Of a stretch of 64,000 nt of DNA, positions 42,854-53,556 are shown piece by piece. Position 1 is the stretch's first letter; each line of letters opens with the position of its first letter. Source of the stretch: Rhynchopus sp. YZ270_cl-10 (lineage: Eukaryota; Euglenozoa; Diplonemea; Diplonemida; Diplonemidae); the NCBI GenBank assembly GCA_964035575.1, contig OZ037840.1, forward strand, positions 1,178,001 through 1,242,000, in the 5' to 3' direction. A program made the position numbers and the translations under genes. The notes beneath the pieces are model-generated. The model had not been told where the DNA came from and ran no database searches. It worked only from the letters and a program-made list of their open reading frames with translations.

Positions 42854-43046
42854 GGGTGGGTAGAGATAGGGCCCCATATCCCCCATATCCCCCATATCCC
42901 CCATATTCCCCCCATATTTCCCCCATATTTCCTGCATATTTCCTGCATATTTCCCCCATATTCCCCCCATATTCCCCCCCATATTTTTTCCCCCATATTT
43001 TGGGGTTTCCCCATATGGGGGGCCAAGTATGCCTAGGGGGGGGGGG

Positions 43047-44242
43047 TAGGTGGGGGCAAAACCCCTATTTTTTTGAAGCATTTCGATTTTTTTGGATTTA
43101 CGCGCAAAGTACCCACAAGCCACCGAAAATTTCGGGTCAGAGATGGTTTTGGGGTGTGGTTTGGGGGTGTTCTATAGGTGAGACACCCCAGAGATACAAA
43201 AAAAAATTTAATGGAAAAAAATAGCAAAAATAGACCATTTTGGCCGTTTGGGCCATTTTGGTCAAAATGGCCATTTTTGACCAATATTTCAAAAAAAAAA
43301 GCAAAATTTTGTCATCATGAGGCCTGTCTGGGCACAAAACTACCCCAGGGAGGTCCTGTGAGTCCATTCCGACCTGTTTTGAACACATTTATCGCCTTTT
43401 TTGGTGTTTTTTTGGTGTTTTGAGGTCAAAAAATACCCTGGACTTTACCCTGGACTTCCCTGGGCCGCGACTTGCGCCCTGCTTTTGGACCCCCTCTGGG
43501 CCAAAAAAATGGGTGAAAACCCCCGAAAAAGCACTCCGGGAACCCAGATAGTTCCAAATGTCCACCACATTCCCACCCAAACACCGCAAAAACACGACAG
43601 AAAATCGTCTTAAAAAACACACTTTTTTCAAAAAGGTCATCAGGCAGGTTCCATAATGAGCTTTTTGAAAAAGTGTGTTTTTTAAGACGATTTTCTGTCG
43701 TGTTTTTGCGGTGTTTGGGTGGGAATGTGGTGGACATTTGGAACTATCTGGGTTCCCGGAGTGCTTTTTCGGGGGTTTTCACCCATTTTTTGGCCCAGAG
43801 GGGGTCCAAAAGCAGGGCGCAAGTCGCGGCCCAGGGCGGTCAGGGGATAGTCAGGGGATCTTTTTTGACCTAAAAACACCAAAAAACGGCCAAAAAAAGT
43901 ACCCAAAGTGTCCAAAACAGGTCGGAATGGACTCACGGGACCTCCCTGGGGTAGTTTTGTGCCCAAGCAGCTGTCATGACGTCGAAATTTTGCTATTTTT
44001 TTGATTTTTTAGTCCAAAAATGGCCATTTTGCCCAACATGGCCAAAACCGTCAAAAAGCCATTTTTTCACTATTTTTTTGCATTTTTTCATATTCTGAGT
44101 CGCCCTTAGCATGGATTTTCGGGTCACAGGGTGTTTCTGACCCATTTCTGGGGGGGTATGAGGGGTGGTTTGTGGGTACTTTGCGCGGAAGTCCAAAAAA
44201 GTCAAAATGCCTCACCCGTCCTGAAGGTTTTGCCCCCACCTA
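43047..44242. mobile_element. Foldback element F (~1.2-kb near-complete palindrome)
   Basis: TAGGTGGGGGCAAAAC at the left and its complement at the right. The two ~590-bp arms pair almost throughout, turning over at 43635-43660 between AAAAAGTGTGTTTTTTAAG and its complement. Both arms are homologous to the arms of I. No ORF of note. The right end overlaps the CCTA of G. Confidence 0.85.
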
Positions 44243-45092
44243 GGCATACTGTGCGGGCGAGTAAAAAAAACTCGCCTACTCGCCAAAAACTCGCCTAAAA
44301 CTCGCCTATTTTTGGGGGGCGAGTTTTGGCGAGTTTTTTTTTTTTTGGTAGGGATTTTACCTTGGGAAAAGTGTACACACGAAAATATGAGGGAAATTTG
44401 AGTTTTGAAGAGAAAATTTTTTTCGTTCCACTTGAACAAGACCTCTACAGTTTGCTTTGTAGGCTTCCACAACCAGTACCACCAGTCCAGCTGTAGCTTC
44501 TGCGGATCCATGAAGCTTGCACAGATGGGTGCGATGTAGTCGTGGGGGAGTACCGCCAAGGGGTGGCCTGCAGGGTTGCCATTTACCGGCATGGCGAGGA
44601 CATTGTTGTATAGCGAGTGTAGCCCCGGCTCATGTCTTCGTCATCCTCCGGATTGTAGCACGTCTTGTCCCCCGGGATCTATGGCACGCCTGGATCTTCC
44701 CCTGGAGCAAATGTTTACATACATGCCTGTCAGCCACTGCCGTGACATGGTTGCCTTTAGACGTACAAGTGACACAATTTCAATTTTTTTGTGTGTTTTC
44801 GAGTGGCATGTTGTCATCAGTCACCCCCGCCCTCCATTTTCACATCCTGGTGCACATTTTCACCCCCAAGGTGCGTATGTGCACCAGGATTTGCACCCAA
44901 ATTGGGGCGAGTTTAGGCGAGTTTAGGCGAGTTTTTGGCGAGTTTAGGCGAGTTTTGGCGAGTTTTTGGCGAGTTTTGGCGAGTAATAGGCGAGTAATGG
45001 GCGAGTAGGGCGAGTTTTTGGCGAGTTTTTCCTGAAAATCAGGAAAACGAAAAACTCGCCTAAAAACGGCTCGCCTGCACAGTATGCCTAGG
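44239..45092. mobile_element. Small TIR element G with GGCGAG arrays
   Basis: Starts CCTAGGCATACTGTGC and ends GCACAGTATGCCTAGG; the first 12 bp equal the E end. Both sides carry CTCGCC or GGCGAGTTTT arrays (44258-44340, 44905-45070). The interior is 44345-44900. 854 bp, non-autonomous. Confidence 0.87.
44440..44600 (-). pseudogene. Possible captured gene fragment inside G
   Basis: On the minus strand an open stretch reads HPLAVLPHDYIAPICASFMD then QKLQLDWWYWLWKPTKQ, with composition unlike the surrounding array. It begins and ends without gene-like borders. I do not recognise the protein; it could be chance. Confidence 0.25.
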
Positions 45093-45242
45093 GGGGGGGG
45101 GGGGGGGGGGGTAGGGGGTACACGACGGACTAGTTATGACCATGACAGGTGATCTTACTAGTAAAATGACAGGTGAAATTTTTTGACAGGTGGTACCTGT
45201 CATTTTGACAGGTACCACCTGTCAAAATACAGGCACCAGGTG

Positions 45243-45287
45243 CCCAGGTACCCAGGTACCCAGGTACCCAGGTACCCAGGTACCCCC
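45243..45287. repeat. Short GTACCCAG array (8 bp, ~5 copies) in H
   Basis: CCCAGGTA units between the left palindromic array and the A-like core, the complement of the array closing B1 and B2. Confidence 0.9.
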
Positions 45288-46839
45288 AATGACATAACGA
45301 AGTATCGCTTGAAAGTACCGTTCAATAACCTTTCTTGGGTGTGCATGAAGTAGGACACAAGGTATATCAAACGATAAATCAATCAGATAAACGTTACATC
45401 ATCGGAAAATTGTTGGCACCGCCGCCCTGTCTTCGTATTTATTACGTCGACAGGCCAAACAGCGTTGGGCTCAGAAGAAGCAGTGCAAAACACTGGGGAT
45501 CAACATGAGAACCAACTCCCAACAACACAGGCTACCAAAGTAGCAGGTGGGGTGTTGCGGGTGTTTGGGGTGAAAGAAAATCGATTTTGGTAAGTTCCAG
45601 CAGAAAATTCTTAAGTTTGCACTAGTCGAGAGAGGCTTACCCGCTGCAGTGAAGCAGTGCACCCATTTAAGGATGGAGAAGCGTGACACGCACATACAAG
45701 TATGTACGTTACTTCAACAAAGGCTGAATTCTGGTAATTCTAAGGGATGTGAATTCAGCCACCACGCAGGTAGTGTTTTAAGGTTCCTCGCTTTGTTCTG
45801 CACAGCGGGCTTATGATACAAAGGAGTTGCCCCCGCTCTCTTTCGCGCAAACTTAAGAAAATTCTGAAGTAACTACAACCTGGCGTGCGGGTACAGATGC
45901 ATTGCTTTGTTCTTTCCTCAAAGTCATGTGTGATCTCTCGGGTCTGTACTAAAGTCAGTGTTTAGATAAGCATCCACTTGACTCGTTCTAACAACCGTTG
46001 AAATCTAGAACAAAACAACACACTGCCCCTTCTCACACCAAGCCGCCATGCTTCAAGAGCATGCCCTGGGCAAAAATTACTGTGACAAAAATTGGTTTCT
46101 GGGGGAACGCAATATTTTCTTGTGCCTAGTCCTCCGCAAGCAGAGGACAGACTTTCCGGATCCCGAAGTCGAATTTCTTGCACTAGCTATGCTCCCTGGG
46201 TTAAATGGCTATAGCAGTGACTGACTAAGAGTTTCATAATAATTGGGGTGGTCTCGGTCGCCACCTGATTTTGAAATATTTGCACCAGCTCGTCCGTCGG
46301 CACTGCTTCGCTGTCACAATGAAGGGTCGTCGGTTCGGGTACCTGTTAAGAGAAATTGAGGACAAAAGTGACGTTACTAACAAAAAAAAAGAAGTTGAGT
46401 CAATGACTTGAAATACAAAACCCTCTCGTGAACAGTGTACCTTGGTACATGACCGGCTGTACCGGGGCGGACACCCAACAAGAGATAGATAGAGGAGCAC
46501 AAATCTTGGTAGTCGCTAATTTGGGCGGGAAAAAATAGCTTCAATTTACATCCGGAGACGAGACGTACATCCAGAGCGGGACAATGTCGAAAAGGGGGAG
46601 CGGGGGTGGTGAAAACCGGGGGTTAAAAACATACCTCGCACTCGGTCCACTCTCCAGGTACGAGAACATCATTGGACGTACAAACCCACCACTGCGTCAG
46701 TAAATAGCTATTTCCCTCCCTCCCGCCAGGTTCGAGGGAGCACTTGAGGGAGGACAAAAAATGCCTGGTTCGCGCAGGTAGTTTTCTTACGGGAAAAATC
46801 TGGGGGGCCGGGCGGGGCCGTGTTGCTGAGAATAACTCG

Positions 46840-47540
46840 CACTCTGCCCGGTGTGAACAAGCCCACACCAAAGCAATGGCTGTACAAGTCGATTTTTGCA
46901 GGGGTGGGCGGGCACCCGGGCTTTTTCCATTTTTTTGGATCGGGCACCAGGTTTTTTATAAGGATTTCAGGTGATTTTTGGATTTTTCTGAGAACACGCT
47001 GCCCCCCTGCCGAAACATGTTCTCGTTTTTCCCTTTTGGGGGGATTTTTGGCCTTTTTCGGGTTTTCCGAGCATCTCCGCAAACTTTTACCCTCACTGTA
47101 ACGGGGTCATTTTGAAAAAAATGGACAAGTTCTTGGCTGATACACGTTTTGGTCGAGTTACTTAGCGGGGTTAAATTGAACTACGATTCTGGACCCACTG
47201 TAACGTGAACCGCCCCCTCGAAATTCAAGAAGGGGTCCCAAACCCGGGCGCGCTACGTGCGGCGCCGCAGGCGAAAAAAAATTAGGGTACATTGTAAAAA
47301 ATGCAGCGGGATTTTTGATGAAGAATAGTGATTTTGTGCATAAAAGGTAAATACGTCCCGAGCCCGGCGCGCGTAGCGCGCCGGAAGTTCTGGGCCTCCG
47401 GCGGAGAAACTAGAATTCCTGGCCTAAAAAGGGTCCGAGCTTTCGCACGGTGGTGGGTGGGGTGGATCTTTATGATATTCAAAGAGATGCAGAAGCTCTG
47501 CGGACACCTCCTCACTGAGGTACTCGCGGGATGGTTCTTG
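46840..47540. other. Middle of H; no intact gene
   Basis: 47098-47140 has the dispersed module GGGGTCATTTTGAAAA then ATGGACAAGTTCTTGG. 47230-47400 holds GC-rich GCGCGCGTAGCGCGC-type palindromes. No coding region with intact domains. Confidence 0.4.
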
Positions 47541-47960
47541 GCATGCAAGAGTGCATCAAGGGGTTCGTCGACAACTTGTGAGCGGAGACGTGTCTTCACC
47601 AACTTTAATCACGAAAATTCCCGCTCATCTTCGCAAGACGAAACAGGGGGTCAGAAGGCGAGTCGCACAAACTCGCATTATCCCGTACTCCTTCTTCAGT
47701 TGCGTCTTCATCTCCTCTCTGCTTGTCCCCGGCTTCGCCGGATCCACCAGGAGCTTCTCCCCACTCCTTGTCATCTCCGAGGTCGGGTTGCAACGGAAGG
47801 AAATAGTCGGCAGATGGCTCGGGCGAGGAGGCTGGGAGGAAGATGAAAGAGGTGGGCGGCCCTTCGGGCCCCACCCCACCTCTTCAATTTTTTTATTTGT
47901 ATTTTTATTTTTTTCCAATGAAGAATTCTTCATCGGATTCTTCAGCGCGGAAAGACTGAT
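47500..47960 (-). pseudogene. Decayed hAT transposase C-terminus inside H
   Basis: On the minus strand near 47640-47560 the translation reads PPVSSCEDEREFS, a TGA, then LKLVKTRLRSQVVDEPLDAL. This fits the hAT dimerisation segment of hAT-3 (TSVEAERRFSLLK, IKTRLKSHMTDDSL), including the catalytic Glu position. A second in-frame stop lies just upstream and the preceding part continues in other frames. It is clearly non-functional and is not closest to hAT-1 or hAT-2 in the motif spelling. Confidence 0.5.
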
Positions 47961-48525
47961 TATGGCTTAGTACCGCACTCCCGTGTATTTGGTGCACCCA
48001 GATGGTCAAACACCCGATTTTTGCGTTTTTTTTTTGCATTTTTTTGCATTTTTTCGCCCAGTATTGAGGACGTGTGGGGGTGAGGACCACCGAGGGCAAT
48101 TTTGTGAATTTTTTTGGGGTCAAAAATTGACTTGTCTTTCGTAAATCCCACGAAAAATCGGGTGCGCAAAATCGCGTTATAGACCCCCATAGATGCTCAA
48201 AAGTGTCAAATTTTGCTTTTAATGGCCTCAAATCGTCGAAATTCGCCCTAAAAGGGGGCAAAAAAAAAATTCGAGAGTCCCTTTCCCTGGGAGGCAATAG
48301 CCACCGGCAAAAACACCTGTCATATGACAGGTGGTACCTGTCATTTTGACAGGTACCACCTGTCATTTGACAGGTACCACCTGTCAAAATGACAGGTGCA
48401 CCTGTCATTTTACAGGTACCACCTGTCATATTACTAGTAATATTCAATTATCACCTGTCATATTTATAACTAGTAACACCACCTGTCATATCACCTGTCA
48501 TGGCCATAACTAGTCCGTCGTGTAC

Positions 48526-49691
48526 TCCAGCCATTTTTTGCGCACGGAAAATTCATTTGGCATTATCTGGTCATCTCCAAGGCAACTGCGGGTGAAAAAC
48601 ACCCTCAGAGTGGGTCACAGGGGGCCTGTGGGTCGAAAAACGACCCAGAAGCCACCCCAGAATACAAAAAAATGGAAAAAAATAGTGAAAAAACGGCTTT
48701 TTTCACGTTTTGGCCACTTTGGGCAAAATAGCGATTTTTCGAGAAAAAAATCAAAAACCGGGATATTTTTTGACATCACAAAGCCTCCTTTGGCACAAAT
48801 ATACCCCAAAAGTGGCCTGTGAGTCCATTCCAACCTGTTTTGGACATATTTGACACTTTTGGAAGTGTTTTTTTGGTGTTTTTAGGTCAAAAAAATGCCC
48901 AAGACGTCCCCAAGACATCCCCAAGACACTTTGCACACCCCCTGTTACGGTCATATTTTTTTCGTTTTTTTGCCTGAAACCCCCAAAATACCCCTCCCGG
49001 ACCCCACATAGTCCCGAATATCCATCACACACCCACTCAGAGTGAGTAGAAGCACCCCAAAAAAAATATTTTTTAAAGCCCTTCAACTTCAACATGGATG
49101 CTGCCGAAACTGAAGCACAATTTTAGGGCTTTAAAAAATATTTTTTTTGGGGTGCTTCTACTCACTCTGAGTGGGTGTGTGATGGATATTCGGGACTATG
49201 TGGGGTCCGGGAGGGGTATTTTGGGGGTTTCAGGCAAAAAAACGAAAAAAATATGACCGTAACAGGGGGTGTGCAAAGTGTCTTGGGGATGTCTTGGGGA
49301 CGTCTTGGGCATTTTTTTGACCTAAAAACACCAAAAAAACACTTCCAAAAGTGTCAAATATGTCCAAAACAGGTTGGAATGGACTCACAGGCCACTTTTG
49401 GGGTATATTTGTGCCAAAGGAGGCTTTGTGATGTCAAAAAATATCCCGGTTTTTGATTTTTTTCTCGAAAAATCGCTATTTTGCCCAAAGTGGCCAAAAC
49501 GTGAAAAAAGCCGTTTTTTCACTATTTTTTTCCATTTTTTTGTATTCTGGGGTGGCTTCTGGGTCGTTTTTCGACCCACAGGCCCCCTGTGACCCACTCT
49601 GAGGGTGTTTTTCACCCGCAGTTGCCTTGGAGATGGCCAGATAATGCCAAATGAATTTTCCGTGCGTTTGGTCCCAGCCAAAATGGCTGGA
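48526..49691. mobile_element. Foldback element I (~1.17-kb palindrome)
   Basis: TCCAGCCA at the left and TGGCTGGA at the right, with arms of ~555-565 bp pairing closely around a ~45-bp loop at 49082-49126. Arms share GGACTCACAGG, CAAAGTGGCCAAAACGTGAA and TTTTTTCACTATTTTTTT with F, so F and I belong to one family. Confidence 0.85.
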
Positions 49692-49764
49692 GTCGTATCC
49701 CCTAGGGGGGGGGGGGGGGCCAGGATGTTTGGGGTGGGGTACCCACTGCCTACCTCTGCCCCGG

Positions 49765-50153
49765 TCAACTTCTTTTCATTTACTTGTCATATCCTGAAGT
49801 CAGATTCTATTTTTGCACACGGCAATGTACCAAGGCACACTGTTACAATTGATTTGCACTTCACAATTTTTTTTTCTTCCGAAAAAAAAAAAAACTCCTC
49901 AGTAAAACCCTCAGAGACCCCACCTTTACAGTAGGCATCATCTGTGGGTAAAGTGTGTCTAACTTTGTTCCGAACGTTTCTCTCTTTTTTGGGTGGGAGG
50001 GAGGTCAGGATAAAATGCCTTGCCATACTGAATGGATGACGCGCTGTCTGTATATTGCCTCCCATTGCCCAGAGGGTATCAGGACTATTCTGTTTTTGTC
50101 CTCAGGGAGGTGAACATCCCCTGCCCCGGCGCATCGTTCGTACTTGCCGATCT
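49765..50153 (+). repeat. Upstream segment of receptor 2, duplicated at 29.1 kb
   Basis: Near-identical to 29076-29418 with ~55 bp extra near 49800-49855. The segment ends at GCCGATCTACA in both places. It begins ~60 bp after foldback element I. Confidence 0.85.
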
Positions 50154-50646
50154 ACAACACAGACAAAGCCCCCCTTTTTTCTTCTCTCGACGCTGGTGGA
50201 CAAAACTCCATCTTTCGATTGAAAGAATATCTTAATCATTTTCTTAGTATACTTTTCCAGACATCTTCCTTGAAAGATGTGAGAGAGACACATTCATTCA
50301 CTTTTTTATTGATTGAGAAGTTCGCGGATGTCCCCATTTACTAATACTGCATGCAACGGTCTGTTCCAAGACTTTTATGTCTTTTTGTTGTCTAGGGTTT
50401 GCCTAATGAAGGACTGTTACTTCTCCTTTGTCCTCAGCTCTTGGGATGCGTTCCGTCCCAACTCTTCAGCAACTATTTGCGGTGCTGTAAAAAGACACCT
50501 CGATTGTCCTCAAGGAAGCGGTGCGGTGCAAGGTGGTGAGTGTCTTGCATATGCAGAATTGTGTGCCAGTAGTAGTATATCACACAAAACAACAGGAGTA
50601 CCCCTAATACCCGGGAGGGTGTTCCCTCCCACACACAGCCCCCAAC
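50154..50646 (+). promoter_or_regulatory. Upstream region of receptor 2
   Basis: T-rich DNA with a pyrimidine/AG run (TTCCCTCCCACACACAG) 9 bp before the ATG at 50647. This could be a splice or trans-splice acceptor. No TATA box or other element is certain. Confidence 0.3.
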
Positions 50647-53556
50647 ATGGTGCACTCATGTGTGCCCGTGCTGCTGCTTGCACTGCTGTGTGGCGCTGAC
50701 GCTGCCCTGAAGAAGCCGATCCGCCTGATCGGTGTCTTCGCCACGTCGCCGCCGCTCGCACCGCACGACAAAAGCTGGAACCCTCTTGTACCGTGCGAGC
50801 GCATTGTGACTGAGGGTGACGACGACTGCTACAAGGGCGGCTTCCCTGGGGTGGCTGCGTGGATGGAGCACTATTCACAGGACGTGCGTGGGACCATCAA
50901 AGTGACACCACCAGACTTTAGGTCCCGCATGATCTTTGGACATCCCCTTGGCCTGGATCTGAACTACGAGATCTGGGACAGGCTTGGTGTCGACTTCGTC
51001 ACATTGAGGGCAGAGCACTTGATGACACAAGCCCCAGATGGTTCTGTTGTGGAAAAATTTGTTGCAAACATGAAACAGCCCCTGATCCTGACGGACCTTG
51101 CTATTCAGGACAACTTTGTCTACCTTCTGGGCCTGCTGACCATGTGGCATGTGAAGGTGATTGACGGTGTGCAGATCGGTGTGATCGTGCTGTGGTCCGA
51201 GACCTACATCGGACGTCGTGCTCAGTCCATTCCCCACGACAAGCTCATCCCCGTGGTGACAACAAGGCTGCGTGCCCAGGGTGTGGCACAGATCGTGGTG
51301 CTGCGCCTTGGCCACGTGGGTGTGGAGGACGAGATGCAGCAACTGACGACGTACGACGTGGACGTGGTTCTCACGGATGTTGTTGCGGGGACAGACTTTG
51401 CTTCGAACGGGACGTCTGTTCTGTATGCAGCGAGTATTCTGGACAACAAGGCGACTGCGTACCCAATCGTGACGTTGGACTTGACCGAAGAAGAGGACGG
51501 GTCGAAGTGGCACTACAGTGCAACGGAGGTGAGTGCACGTGACCTGCCTGTTCCTGTGACGGACGCACGCTTTGCAGCAAACCTTGCCTGGATGCAAGAG
51601 CAGATTGTGCTGAGCCAGAGAAACGACTACGTGGTTGCAACGTCGACAGCAGCGATGCCGTCCATCAATGAGGAAGGGTTCTACAACTGCCGTGGACGTG
51701 ACTGTGAGTTGGGCAAGATGACTGCAGATGCGATGCGTGAATGGGCAGGGACGGACCTGGCAATGGTAAACGGTGGTGCCCTGCGTGGTGTTGGGTGGGA
51801 GAAGGGTCCGATCAAGCGCAGTGCTTTGTGGGGTACGTACCCTTTTGCGAACCTTCTGTGCAAGGTGAACATGTCTGGCACTGTGCTGTTGGATTTCATG
51901 AACCACGGAGTGAGTGCACTGCTTCCGGACGGAACACGAGACAAGACAAGCCGCCTTGGTCTGTACCCACAGATGAGTGGGATGCGGTTCACCATCAACC
52001 CCAGCCTCCCCGAACGTCGTGTTGTTTCGATCGATGTGCTCACACCCACAGGGGTGTACAAGCCACTGCAGAAGCGTAAGAAGTACTCCATTGTCCTCCC
52101 AGAGTTCATTGCAGGTGGTGGTGACGGGTACGGGATGCTTCCCACGAACCAGCACGACGGGTCGGAAGGCTGTGGTATCGACACTGCACTGGAGGTGACA
52201 GAGACGTACCTGAAGGCTGCATCGATTTACACTCCGTCCTTGGGTGACAGAATGAGTCTCAACATGGCTGGGAGTGCACTGATGATGACGAACGACACGA
52301 AGTACAACTGCAGAGAGGACCAGAAGTACGATGCATACTGGCAGCACTGCGAGGACTGCCCTGAAGGCTTCTGGAACCCGAATGTCGACTTCCCTGTGTG
52401 TGTGGAGAAGCTCCCGGATGAGCTTGACAAGGCCCTGATCCTTGGAACTGTGTTTGGTCTTCTTGTTGTCCTTGCGATCCCTATTGCGTGGAAGATGACA
52501 GAGAAGCAGCGCCGCATCAACGCGCTCTTCAACAACAACAAGATTGCAGAGGAGTGTGCCATTGCGGTTATGGACCTCCGTCTTGGCGACCTTGACTACC
52601 TCCACGAGCTGGAGAAGCCGAACACGATTCAGTCTGCGTTTATTGCCATCACGAAGCAGATGAAGGTGTACATGGAGTTTATGCCGAAGAACCTCATTGC
52701 GGAATGTCAGGGAAGCGAGTCTGATTCTTCTGAGTCTGATGACTCTGGCGATAACTCACAAGGATCCGCAAATAGCCTGAAGAGAGGACTGCAGGCGAAG
52801 ATGAAGCTGACGACAATTTTCCTCAAAACGAAGCGCATTGCAGCACTCACACTGAACAGCAAGGGGCACCTCAAAAGCATCAGCGACGACGTCCTCACGA
52901 AACACTCGCACTTCATCGAACAATTCACCACAATCATCACTACACACAAAGGCATTGCCGAGACACTGAGCGGTGACAGGATGCTTGCCACGTGGAACAC
53001 TGTGACGGCAATAGGCAACCACTCTGTTCACGCTGGCAAGGCAGCGATCGATCTGCAGAAGGCACTCGACAACACAATGTACATCGGCATCGCACAGGGT
53101 TCTGCACAGTTCGGGCTGTTTGGCGGGGAAGGCACCAAGCGGTACGATGTGCTGGGCAGCGTGATCCCGTCTGCCTCGCTGCTGATGGTCCTGAACAAGC
53201 AGTACAACACTTCCATCCTGGTTTCGCCCGAGGCGGAGAAGGAGGGGAACAGCTTCTTCTACTTCAGGATTATAGACTACGTTTGTTACAGGAAGCTGGT
53301 ACCGGAAGCATCGTGCTTTGTGTTTGAGCTTATGTCAGCGAAGGACGACGGTGGCTCAGAGTGGATGTATGAACTACAAATAGCAGAGGGCAAGAACCCT
53401 TGGTTGGGTCTGAACAATGCGTGGCACGACTTCATCCAACAGGGTAGTATACCCAAAGGCAACGGAGTGGAGCTGAGTGGCATTCTGGCTGAGCTTTATG
53501 AGAAGAAGCACAAGGGTGAGTATGTGGCAGAGTCGGCGCTTCTGGACCTTATGTAA
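50647..53556 (+). CDS. Receptor 2: 5'-nucleotidase-like ectodomain, TM helix, cyclase-like domain
   Basis: 969-aa single-exon paralogue of receptor 1 with the same order: signal peptide 1-20 (PVLLLALLCGADA), metallophosphatase-like fold ~22-290, 5'-nucleotidase C-terminal domain ~345-515 (CELGKMTADAMR, YPQMSGMRF, AGGGDGYGML), Cys-rich stretch (CEDCPEGFW), TM ~595-614, linker with NTIQSAFIAITKQMKVYM, Ser/Asp-rich acidic linker, cyclase-like domain ~716-885 (LSGDRMLATWN, GLFGGEGTKRYDVLGS). DNA just after the TM (52486-52702) differs from receptor 1 at only two sites, and a ~137-bp block in the cyclase-like domain is identical, while the ectodomain is much more diverged. The NHE and GHxH metal signatures of nucleotidases are absent here too; a single His remains in LRLGHVG. 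It is probably a plasma-membrane receptor with an intracellular cyclase-fold module of uncertain activity. Confidence 0.86.
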   Translation: MVHSCVPVLLLALLCGADAALKKPIRLIGVFATSPPLAPHDKSWNPLVPCERIVTEGDDDCYKGGFPGVAAWMEHYSQDVRGTIKVTPPDFRSRMIFGHPLGLDLNYEIWDRLGVDFVTLRAEHLMTQAPDGSVVEKFVANMKQPLILTDLAIQDNFVYLLGLLTMWHVKVIDGVQIGVIVLWSETYIGRRAQSIPHDKLIPVVTTRLRAQGVAQIVVLRLGHVGVEDEMQQLTTYDVDVVLTDVVAGTDFASNGTSVLYAASILDNKATAYPIVTLDLTEEEDGSKWHYSATEVSARDLPVPVTDARFAANLAWMQEQIVLSQRNDYVVATSTAAMPSINEEGFYNCRGRDCELGKMTADAMREWAGTDLAMVNGGALRGVGWEKGPIKRSALWGTYPFANLLCKVNMSGTVLLDFMNHGVSALLPDGTRDKTSRLGLYPQMSGMRFTINPSLPERRVVSIDVLTPTGVYKPLQKRKKYSIVLPEFIAGGGDGYGMLPTNQHDGSEGCGIDTALEVTETYLKAASIYTPSLGDRMSLNMAGSALMMTNDTKYNCREDQKYDAYWQHCEDCPEGFWNPNVDFPVCVEKLPDELDKALILGTVFGLLVVLAIPIAWKMTEKQRRINALFNNNKIAEECAIAVMDLRLGDLDYLHELEKPNTIQSAFIAITKQMKVYMEFMPKNLIAECQGSESDSSESDDSGDNSQGSANSLKRGLQAKMKLTTIFLKTKRIAALTLNSKGHLKSISDDVLTKHSHFIEQFTTIITTHKGIAETLSGDRMLATWNTVTAIGNHSVHAGKAAIDLQKALDNTMYIGIAQGSAQFGLFGGEGTKRYDVLGSVIPSASLLMVLNKQYNTSILVSPEAEKEGNSFFYFRIIDYVCYRKLVPEASCFVFELMSAKDDGGSEWMYELQIAEGKNPWLGLNNAWHDFIQQGSIPKGNGVELSGILAELYEKKHKGEYVAESALLDLM

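Larger units (their letters stand above)
29984..43037. mobile_element. TIR element E (~2.2 kb before nested insertions)
   Basis: Ends CCTAGGCATACTTGGCCCCC and its complement (43032-43037 is CCTAGG). Both TIRs continue for ~250 bp through ATATGGGGG arrays and CCCCCCTA tracts (29984-30260; 40150-40214 plus 42854-43037). Removing C (2716 bp), hAT-1 with its insert (5495 bp) and hAT-2 with one TSD (2647 bp) leaves ~2.2 kb, the size of its neighbours. The body (38518-40150) has A-like modules and no transposase. No clear target-site duplication is seen, so treating both ends as one unit is inference. Confidence 0.65.
45118..48525. mobile_element. TIR element H (ACAGGTACCACCTGT arrays)
   Basis: TIR GTACACGACGGACTAGTTAT at both ends, followed by arrays of the palindrome ACAGGT(A/G)(C/G)(C/T)ACCTGT (45140-45235, 48310-48500). 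Inside the arrays, 45290-46700 is homologous to the left body of A1 (280-2340) and 48000-48300 to its right end (GAGAGTCCCTTTCCCTGGGA). The middle (46700-48000) is different and includes a decayed hAT C-terminus. So H has the A core with other termini. No target-site duplication is found. Confidence 0.8.
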
